Source: Sphingomonadales bacterium
GTDB lineage: Bacteria; Pseudomonadota; Alphaproteobacteria; Sphingomonadales; Sphingomonadaceae
Direction of reading: 5' to 3'
NCBI GenBank assembly: GCA_004173185.1
Contig: SEFZ01000019.1
Coordinates: 1 to 64,000, forward strand
DNA: 64,000 nt
Below, one piece after another: positions 55,443 through 62,441 of this stretch (position 1 is its first letter; each line of letters begins with the position of its first letter). Made by a program: the position numbers and the translations under genes. The notes under the pieces are model-generated. The model saw only the letters and a program-made list of their open reading frames with translations, made no database searches and was not told where the DNA came from.

Positions 55443-56499
55443 CCAGGCGAGCACGGTAACTCTGACCGTTGGCGGGACGCGCCACGAGGGTTGGACCCGG
55501 ATCAACGTAACCCGCTCGATCGACGCGCTTGCCGGGAGCTTTGACCTGACGCTAGCGACCGCGTGGGCCGAATCTCCTGCGCCCTTCGTCCTTGAGGCCG
55601 GTGCGGCATGCACCGTCTCGATCGGCGGCGAGACGCTGATTACCGGCTACATCGATCGGCTTAGCCCCAGCTTCGATAGCGAAGCGCATTCGATTACAAT
55701 TTCCGGTCGGGACAAATCCGGGGATCTGATCGACTGCGCGGCGATCGCATCGCCGGGCACGTGGCGCGACACCAAGATTTCCACCATCCTGACGGCGATC
55801 GCCAAGCCCTATGGCGTCAAGATCATCTTGTCGGCCGACGAAGGTGCTCCGCTGCGCCGCTTCTCGCTGCAGCCCGGCGAGACCGTGCAGGCCGCAATCG
55901 AGCGCTTGTGCCGGTTTCGCGGTCTGCTGGCGATCCCGAATGCCCAAGGCGATATCGAGCTCACCACGCCGAATGCCGGCGCGCCGGCCGAAGTTCTGAC
56001 CCAAGGCGGCAATATCGTTTCCGCATCCGGCGAACACGACGTCAGCGGTCGCTTTAGCGAGTATATCGTGAAGGGACAGTCGAGCGGCGACGATCGAGCG
56101 CACGGCAAGACGGTGTCGGCACCGCACGCGAACGCGAAAGACCCGGCGATCAAGCGGCATAGGCCGATGGTCATCATCGCAGAAGAGCAGGCGACACTTG
56201 CCGGCCTTCAGACCCGCGCGCGTTGGGAAGCGAGCACGAGAGAGGGCAAAGGCCAGTCGGCCAATGTCCAGCTTCAGGGCTGGTATCGGCCAGACGGCAA
56301 GCTCCGCGACCGCAACACGATCGTGATGCTCGGTGCGCCTCACCTGTTCATGGACGGGCGCATGCTGGTCCAGTCGTGCAGCTATATTCTTGATGAGGGT
56401 GGCACGCGGACTGAATTGATCGTCGTGCCGCCTTCGGCCTGGTCGCAACTTCCAGTACCGGAAAAGGCGGAAGTCTCGCGCGTTGGGCGGCGGCGATGA
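55435..56499 (+). CDS. baseplate hub protein (Mu P/gp44-like)
   Basis: TVTLTVGGTRHEGWTRINVTRSIDALAGSFDLTLA...ITGYIDRLSPSFDSEAHSITISGRDKSGDLIDCAA. Confidence 0.92.
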   Translation: MANQASTVTLTVGGTRHEGWTRINVTRSIDALAGSFDLTLATAWAESPAPFVLEAGAACTVSIGGETLITGYIDRLSPSFDSEAHSITISGRDKSGDLIDCAAIASPGTWRDTKISTILTAIAKPYGVKIILSADEGAPLRRFSLQPGETVQAAIERLCRFRGLLAIPNAQGDIELTTPNAGAPAEVLTQGGNIVSASGEHDVSGRFSEYIVKGQSSGDDRAHGKTVSAPHANAKDPAIKRHRPMVIIAEEQATLAGLQTRARWEASTREGKGQSANVQLQGWYRPDGKLRDRNTIVMLGAPHLFMDGRMLVQSCSYILDEGGTRTELIVVPPSAWSQLPVPEKAEVSRVGRRR

Positions 56500-57053
56500 G
56501 CGAGGCGCTAAACCGCTTACTCGCGCCGCTGGCTGGCCGTGTGCGGCTGATGATCGGCCGCGCAGTGATCGCCGCTGTAAATGACGACCCGCGCGTCCAG
56601 GAAGTGCAGATAGACCTGCTTGATGGAGAGAGCAGCGACGGCGTGGAGCATTTTCAGAGTTACGGGCTGACCAGCCATCCGCCAGTTGGGCTTGAGGCAT
56701 TGGTCGCCTTCGTTGGCGGGCTTCGCAGCCACGGTGTTGTCGTGGCCGTTGGCGACCGGAAGTTCCGCATGGTTGGCCTCCAGCAGGGGGAAGTCGCGCT
56801 CTATGACGATCAGGGCCAGAGCGTGCATCTGAAGCGTGACGGCATTCACATCACCGGCAAGAAGCTCACCTTCGAGAGCGAGGCCGAGATCGACTTTATC
56901 GGCACGAAGGTCACCATCACCGCTGACGAGATAAGCCTGGCTACCGACAATCTCGGGCTGGGCAACGACGCGACGCTCGAAGCGGCGCGGAAGACCGATG
57001 CTGTTTCGGGCGGCGTAATCAGCGGGGGATCTAGCAAGGTGAAGATTGCATGA
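56496..57053 (+). CDS. baseplate assembly protein V (Mu gp45-like)
   Basis: AVNDDPRVQEVQIDLLDGESSDGVEHFQSYGLTSHPPVGLEALVAFVGGLRSHGVVVAVGDRKFR. Confidence 0.9.
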   Translation: MSEALNRLLAPLAGRVRLMIGRAVIAAVNDDPRVQEVQIDLLDGESSDGVEHFQSYGLTSHPPVGLEALVAFVGGLRSHGVVVAVGDRKFRMVGLQQGEVALYDDQGQSVHLKRDGIHITGKKLTFESEAEIDFIGTKVTITADEISLATDNLGLGNDATLEAARKTDAVSGGVISGGSSKVKIA

Positions 57054-57346
57054 GCGGAAAACGGGCGTGCGCGCGACGGGGCAATGCGGGCTGGCAGCGA
57101 CGTGATATCGCGATTGACGGCGCAGATCGGATATTCCGGGGGGTGGGCTTCGATGCCACCGAGACCGAGCCGGTCGAGGCCTGGGCAAGCTTTGATCGCC
57201 AAAACCGGATGCGGCGCGTGCATGCGCGCTGGGCATGCGGATGGCGCGCGACGCTGCAACTCCGCCTCGACGGCACCGGCTCTCTGAGCTCGGCGAAGAA
57301 GATCGCTACGATCACTCTTGTTAGCGACCCGCGAGGGGCAGCATGA
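57050..57346 (+). CDS. hypothetical baseplate-region protein
   Basis: ATGA overlaps with both neighbours. Confidence 0.6.
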   Translation: MSGKRACARRGNAGWQRRDIAIDGADRIFRGVGFDATETEPVEAWASFDRQNRMRRVHARWACGWRATLQLRLDGTGSLSSAKKIATITLVSDPRGAA

Positions 57347-57810
57347 CCGACGTCGCCCTCCATTGGGATGCCGTTGCCGGCGCGGCCGATATCCTGCTTG
57401 TCGATGGTGCGATCGACACCGATGCGGGGCTGCGGACCGCAATACTGATCTCGCTTTTCACAGACGCCTGCGCGGCGGCCGATGACGTTCTGCCGCAGCC
57501 GGGTGGCGATCGTCGCGGCTGGTGGGGCGATGCCCTTGCCGAAGGCTCGGACGTTACGGGCTCGCTCCTCTGGTTGCTTGCACGTGAGAAGATCACACCG
57601 CGCGTTCTCACCCGTGCTCGTGAGTATGCCGAAAAGGCTTTGGCGTGGCTGATCGCGGATAAGGTGGCCAGCAAGGTGACGGTTACCGCCGAGGCGCTCC
57701 GGCCGGGTACGCTGGCTCTGCGCATTGAGATCGTGCGGCCTTCCGGTCCTGCTCGCCAGCGGTTCGATTATGTTTGGGATGCCGAAGCTGGCTGGAGGAT
57801 GACAGCGTGA
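57343..57810 (+). CDS. phage GP46 family baseplate protein (Mu W-like)
   Basis: DTDAGLRTAILISLFTDACAAADDVLPQPGGDRRGWWGDAL. Confidence 0.92.
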   Translation: MTDVALHWDAVAGAADILLVDGAIDTDAGLRTAILISLFTDACAAADDVLPQPGGDRRGWWGDALAEGSDVTGSLLWLLAREKITPRVLTRAREYAEKALAWLIADKVASKVTVTAEALRPGTLALRIEIVRPSGPARQRFDYVWDAEAGWRMTA

Positions 57811-58856
57811 CATTATCGAGGCCTACTCTCAGCGCGCTCGATCGGCGCATCGCTGCGGATTTCGACGCCCATATGAAAGGCGCAGATAGCCGCCTGCGCC
57901 GATCGTTCCTTTCGGTCCTCGCGCGATCGAACGCAGGCGCATTCGACGGGGTCTATGCGCTCCTCGGGTGGCTCGCACGTCAGCTAATGCCCGATACGGC
58001 TGAGAAAGAGTTTCTTGAGCGCCACTCCACGACGTGGGGCGTACCGCGAAAGGCTGCTGGCCGCGCGGCCGGGACTATCGAAATCGGCGGGATTGTCGGC
58101 GCGATCGTACCGATCGGCGCCGAACTCGTACGGGTTGACGGAGCACGCTTCGTTACCACCGAGCGCGTCGTTCTCGCAGCGACGACCGGTTCGGTCTCCG
58201 TGGAGGCGATGGATGCCGGGGTCGCTGGCGTTACGGCCGAAGATGTCGAGCTTACCTTCGCGGCAACGCCATCCGGCATCAATGCGATTGCCATCGCGGG
58301 AGCGGGCCTTTCAGGCGGTGCAGATGAAGAGACCGACGCGGCGCTGCTTGCGCGACTGCTCACCCGCATCCGGACGCCGCCAAACGGTGGAGCCGCCGCA
58401 GACTGGGAGACGTGGGCTCTCCAACTTCCCGGCGTCACTCGTGCATGGGCGTTCCCCAACTGGACAGGGCCGGGCACCGTTGGCGTAACCTTCGTGCTCG
58501 ACGGCCGCGAAGACATCCTGCCTCTGGAGGCCGATTTGGAGGCCATGACCGATCATATCGACCTGCTCCGGCCCGTCACGGCCACACCCGTAATTTTCGC
58601 TGCCACGCCTTTCATGGTGAACCCTTTGATCACGGTGACCCCTGACACCGCCGATGTGCGGGCCGCGATCGTCGCGGAGCTTTCTGACCTGTTCCAACGC
58701 GAAGCAGAGCCAGGCGGAAGTATGTACGTTTCGCGGATGCGGGAGGCGATCAGTCTCGCGGTCGGCGAATTTGATCACGTGCTGCGTTCGCCGGCCGCAA
58801 ATCCGGTTGCGCCTGCCGGCTATATTCCGATGCTCGGAACGGTGACGTTCGGCTGA
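57807..58856 (+). CDS. baseplate J family protein (Mu gp47-like)
   Basis: EFLERHSTTWGVPRKAAGRAAGTIEIGGIVGAIVPIGAELVRVDGARFVTTE...GGADEETDAALLARLLTRIRTPPNGG. Confidence 0.94.
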   Translation: MTLSRPTLSALDRRIAADFDAHMKGADSRLRRSFLSVLARSNAGAFDGVYALLGWLARQLMPDTAEKEFLERHSTTWGVPRKAAGRAAGTIEIGGIVGAIVPIGAELVRVDGARFVTTERVVLAATTGSVSVEAMDAGVAGVTAEDVELTFAATPSGINAIAIAGAGLSGGADEETDAALLARLLTRIRTPPNGGAAADWETWALQLPGVTRAWAFPNWTGPGTVGVTFVLDGREDILPLEADLEAMTDHIDLLRPVTATPVIFAATPFMVNPLITVTPDTADVRAAIVAELSDLFQREAEPGGSMYVSRMREAISLAVGEFDHVLRSPAANPVAPAGYIPMLGTVTFG

Positions 58857-59503
58857 TGCGCGACGCCGCCGCCTATCGCGCCATGCTGGCGCAGCTTCTT
58901 CCGCGAGGCAGCGCATGGGCGAGCGGCCCGGATACTAACCTTGGTAAGTTGCTTGCTGGTGAAGCGGAGGAGTTCGCGCGTGCTGATGCCCGCGCGCAGC
59001 GTTTGCTCGACGAAGCAGATCCACGGACCGCGCTTGAGCTGCTGCCCGACTGGGAGCGCGTAGCGGGCTTACCTGACGCGTGCACGGGCGCGCCGGATTC
59101 GCTCGGTGAGAGGCAGGCCGCTCTGGCCAACAAGATCGCCCAGCGGGGTGGGCAGAGCCGCGCGTTCTTCATCGAACTGGCCGCTCGCCTCGGCTATTAT
59201 ATCGAGATTAGTGAGTTCACCTCACTCGATGCCGGCTTCTCGGCCGGTGACGCTTGCAACGATGATGGCTGGCGCTTTGCTTGGCTAATCGAAGTGCTGA
59301 TCGGGGACGATGCCTATCGTGCCGGATATGCGGAGTTCTGCGCGGGGTCGATGGCGGGCGAGCGCCTGCTCGGCTTCGGTGCTCTCGATCTCGAATGCCT
59401 GATCGGCCGAGCCAAACCCGCCCACACCCATGCAATTTTTGCCTACACCGTCGAGCCCGATCCCGACTTCTGGTTCGATTTCAACTTAGATGAGGGAAAT
59501 TAG
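58856..59503 (+). CDS. DUF2313/YmfQ-like tail protein (Mu gp48-like)
   Basis: LAQLLPRGSAWASGPDTNLGKLLAGEAEEFARADARAQRLLDEADPRTALELLPDWERVAGLPD. Confidence 0.92.
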   Translation: MRDAAAYRAMLAQLLPRGSAWASGPDTNLGKLLAGEAEEFARADARAQRLLDEADPRTALELLPDWERVAGLPDACTGAPDSLGERQAALANKIAQRGGQSRAFFIELAARLGYYIEISEFTSLDAGFSAGDACNDDGWRFAWLIEVLIGDDAYRAGYAEFCAGSMAGERLLGFGALDLECLIGRAKPAHTHAIFAYTVEPDPDFWFDFNLDEGN

Positions 59504-59505
59504 AC

Positions 59506-60198
59506 ATGCACGCGATCGACAGCGCCGGAAGCATCAACGGCGAGTTTAGCGAAGGAAATCCGGGAACCGGGCAGCGCGCCACCAAGGTGACCGCAGAATG
59601 GCTTAACGACGTTCAGGCGAACCTCCTCGCGGTGCTCGAAGCGGGCGAAATCGATGCGGAGAAGGGGCGAGCCCAAGATCTTCTCCAAGCTATTCAAGCT
59701 GTCGTCGCGGGAGCGGTGGGCACAGGCGGCGGTGCCGTTCCAACGACACGCAAGGTATTGGGCGCGGGGCTCGTTACCCAAAGCAGCACCGGAGCGTTGT
59801 CAGCGGACGTGACCTTGACCGTCGCTGCGGCTTCGGGGCCGGAACTTGCGGGGGGCATCGTCAACAACAAAGTCGTGACGCCTGCGTCGATGGCGGCCGC
59901 CCTCGGGAACGGCACGGGTGGATCAATCACGTTTCCCGGTGGCTTCACGGACAAGTTTGGCACCTACCTCGTTGGCGTTTCGCCAGGCACCTATTTCGTC
60001 GGTTTCGCCATACCGTTCACTGCAGGGTGCGGCGGCGTGGTTGCTTGCCCTATCAATGCATCTGGTAGCGCCAACCGGGATGTTTGGGTTCAGGTTGTCA
60101 GCTTCTCGGCGGACGGGTTCACAATGTGTATCCAGACTTCCAATACCGGCGGCAATAATACCCTCGACGGGTTCTCGTGGCGCGCCTGGGGGCTTTAG
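59506..60198 (+). CDS. short tail fibre-like protein (230 aa)
   Basis: GNPGTGQRATKVTAEWLNDVQANLLAVLEAGEI followed by Gly/Ser/Thr-rich beta domain; last gene before right end. Confidence 0.7.
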   Translation: MHAIDSAGSINGEFSEGNPGTGQRATKVTAEWLNDVQANLLAVLEAGEIDAEKGRAQDLLQAIQAVVAGAVGTGGGAVPTTRKVLGAGLVTQSSTGALSADVTLTVAAASGPELAGGIVNNKVVTPASMAAALGNGTGGSITFPGGFTDKFGTYLVGVSPGTYFVGFAIPFTAGCGGVVACPINASGSANRDVWVQVVSFSADGFTMCIQTSNTGGNNTLDGFSWRAWGL

Positions 60199-60338
60199 TA
60201 TGGACCGCTCAAGCGTCTCTGAGAGAGCGCTCAGCGGCCCTTCAGACCGTGACATCGGCGCGGCGGCGCGCTAGTTTACCGGAAATGAGTGCTCCAGAAT
60301 GTTCTGTCACACGCTCCGGAAGCATTTGTCCCGCTACA

Positions 60339-60343
60339 CTGGG
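60339..60343 (+). repeat. 5-bp target-site duplication CTGGG (right copy)
   Basis: Follows ...GTCCCGCTACA; continues gcggtaa to restore the radA 3' end. Confidence 0.88.
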
Positions 60344-60354
60344 GCGGTAATTTT

Positions 60355-60406
60355 TCAATCCTCCCCCGGAGGGGGCGGGGGACCAGCGAAGCTGGTGGAG
60401 GGGTAG
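60355..60406. repeat. inverted repeat left copy flanking DUF559 pseudogene
   Basis: TCAATCCTCCCCCGGAGGGGGCGGGGGACCAGCGAAGCTGGTGGAGGGGTAG; reverse complement of 60680-60732 with different inner stem. Confidence 0.85.
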
Positions 60407-60410
60407 CGGG

Positions 60411-60670
60411 CAAGAGCTTCGCAAACGCCATTCTGGTTTGCGCTTCCGCCGCCAGCATCCAGCGGGTGACTATATTCTCGATTTCTTCTGACCGCGTCGC
60501 CGATTGGTGATCGAAGTGGATGGCGAGGCCCATGCTCGCGGGCATCGGCCGGAGCGCGATCAGGTACGCGATGCATGGCTCCACGCACAGGGCGTGCAGA
60601 TGTGCCGAATCGCTGCGGTCGAAGTGCTTCGTGATTTGGAAGCGACCGTGCCCCATATCGAAACCATCGC
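60411..60670 (+). pseudogene. DUF559 (endonuclease-like) gene remnant with in-frame TGA at 60489-60491
   Basis: Frame reads ELRKRHSGLRFRRQHPAGDYILDFF*PRRRLVIEVDGEAHARGHRPERDQVRDAWLHAQGVQMCRIAAVEVLRDLEATV. Confidence 0.8.
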
Positions 60671-60679
60671 TCGCGGAGA

Positions 60680-60732
60680 CTACCCCTCCACCGCCTTTGG
60701 CGGTCCCCCTTCCCCTCCGGGGGAGGATTGAA
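60680..60732. repeat. inverted repeat right copy flanking DUF559 pseudogene
   Basis: CTACCCCTCCACCGCCTTTGGCGGTCCCCCTTCCCCTCCGGGGGAGGATTGAA. Confidence 0.85.
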
Positions 60733-60762
60733 GTTCTGTCTCTACCATCGCACAGTGCAGCC

Positions 60763-61320
60763 ATGAAGCAATCGACCGTGTTCAAGATTCTGGGCGGCGT
60801 GACCGTCGCGGCCATTGGCGGAGCGTTCGCCTATCGCCAGGCGACGCGGCCGCCGGTGATCAATGCGCAGGTGCCCGAGCCTGCCAAGCCGGTGGATCTC
60901 GATCGCTATCTGGGGCGCTGGTATGAACTGGCGCGGCACGAGAACCGTTTCGAAAAGGGCCTTGATGCGGTCACCGCCGAATATGCCACCGGGCCGGGCG
61001 GCAAGCTTCAGATCACCAATAGCGGCTGCCAGGGCGGACCGAAGGGCGAGCGCAGCTTTGTCGAGGGCAAGGCGATCGTCGCGGACGAAGAAACCAACGC
61101 CAAGCTCAAAGTCTCGTTCTTCGGGCCATTTTACACGGGCGATTACTGGGTACTCGATCATGGCGACGACTATGAATGGTCGATCGTCGGCGAGCCGAGC
61201 GGCCGCTATCTCTGGGTGCTGGCGCGCGAACCGCGCCCGGCCAATGCCGAAGCGATCATGAAGCGGGTCGAGGAACTCGGCTATGATCGCTGGGCGCTCA
61301 GGATCACGCGGCACAATTGA
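60763..61320 (+). CDS. lipocalin family (Blc-like) protein
   Basis: VDLDRYLGRWYELARHENRFEKGLDAVTAEYATGPGGKLQITNSG...YLWVLAREPRP. Confidence 0.92.
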   Translation: MKQSTVFKILGGVTVAAIGGAFAYRQATRPPVINAQVPEPAKPVDLDRYLGRWYELARHENRFEKGLDAVTAEYATGPGGKLQITNSGCQGGPKGERSFVEGKAIVADEETNAKLKVSFFGPFYTGDYWVLDHGDDYEWSIVGEPSGRYLWVLAREPRPANAEAIMKRVEELGYDRWALRITRHN

Positions 61321-61377
61321 GGCTACTTCCGCTGCAGCGGGCGAGCGCGTATCAGGCGCGCGGGAGGGCCTTTCGCC

Positions 61378-61950
61378 ATGACGTTTACCGGACTGGACAT
61401 CATCGTGCTGATCGCGATCGGCGGGGCGGCGGTGCTCGGCTTCATGCGTGGGTTCGTCACCGAAGTGCTGGCGTTGCTTGCCTGGGTGCTGGTGGTGCTC
61501 GCGATCAAGCTGTTCCATGCGCCGCTGGCGGAGACGCTCGCCGGTGCCGTGGGCACGGTGCAGGGCGGTTCGGTGCTGGCCTTCGCGATCCTTTCCGGCG
61601 CGACCTATTTCGGCGGGCGCCTGATCGCCAATTCGGTGGGCTCGCGGACGCGCGGCAGCTTCCTCGGCCCGATCGACCGCGCATTGGGGCTGGGCTTTGG
61701 CGCGCTCAAGGGGCTGATCCTGGTCAGCATCGGCTTCCTGCTGCTCGCCCTTGTGTTCGACACGATGAGTGGTGGCCCGTCGAAGCGGCCCGCATGGATC
61801 ACGACGTCGACCACGTATCCGCTGCTCAACGCCACCAGCGCGGGCATCGCGGATGTCGTCGATCGCCGCCGCAAGGGGCTGCCGGTGTTCGGTGAGGAGG
61901 AAGGCAATTCGACTGTGTCGAACAGCGCCGGGAATTCGCGCGACAAGTAA
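61378..61950 (+). CDS. cvpA: CvpA family protein
   Basis: MTFTGLDIIVLIAIGGAAVLGFMRGFVTEVLALLAWVLVVLAIKLF. Confidence 0.9.
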   Translation: MTFTGLDIIVLIAIGGAAVLGFMRGFVTEVLALLAWVLVVLAIKLFHAPLAETLAGAVGTVQGGSVLAFAILSGATYFGGRLIANSVGSRTRGSFLGPIDRALGLGFGALKGLILVSIGFLLLALVFDTMSGGPSKRPAWITTSTTYPLLNATSAGIADVVDRRRKGLPVFGEEEGNSTVSNSAGNSRDK

Positions 61951-62021
61951 ATCTCTTCCGCTGCCAGGGGGAGTATTTTTGGGAGTCGCGCTTCTTCCTT
62001 TGCTCCCTTAATCATCACGAC

Positions 62022-62441
62022 ATGAACGCGCCGCTCTACACTATGGAAATCCTGCGGCTTGCCGCGACGGTGCCGTTTCAGGAGCGGCTGGCCGATCCCA
62101 TGGGCACGTCCGAAAAGCGCTCGCCGGTCTGCGGGAGCCGCATAACGGTCGATGTGAACCTTGAGGACGGACGGGTCAGCGCGCTGGGGCTTCTGGTGCG
62201 GGCTTGCGCGCTGGGGCAGGCATCCGCGGGCATCCTCGCCGCGCATGTGATCGGGCGAACGGCGGACGAGATCGCCGAGGCGCGGGATCAGCTCGCCGCA
62301 TGGCTGGCGGGCGAGGGGCCGGCACCGGCATGGCCCGGGCTGGATATATTCGGGGCGGCGCTGCCGCATCGCGGGCGCCATGCCTCGATCCGGTTGGCGT
62401 TCGAAGCGGCAGCGGATGCTGCACAACAAGCGGGGCGCTGA
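62022..62441 (+). CDS. NifU/SufU-like iron-sulfur scaffold family protein
   Basis: MEILRLAATVPFQERLADPMGTSEKRSPVCGSRITVDVNLEDGRVSALGLLVRACALGQASAGILAAHV. Confidence 0.7.
   Translation: MNAPLYTMEILRLAATVPFQERLADPMGTSEKRSPVCGSRITVDVNLEDGRVSALGLLVRACALGQASAGILAAHVIGRTADEIAEARDQLAAWLAGEGPAPAWPGLDIFGAALPHRGRHASIRLAFEAAADAAQQAGR

Larger units (their letters stand above)
23526..60338 (+). mobile_element. intact-looking Mu-like transposable prophage, 36,813 bp
   Basis: TG...CA termini with partial terminal inverted repeats (TGTnnnGnGACAnnTG), 5-bp TSD CTGGG, reconstruction restores a radA stop; Mu-type gene order repressor/ner/A/B/gemA/mor/lys/head/tail. Confidence 0.96.

Noticed and set aside
60200-60274. 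24-aa ORF after the tail fibre
   Set aside because: Very short, no SD or conserved feature visible.
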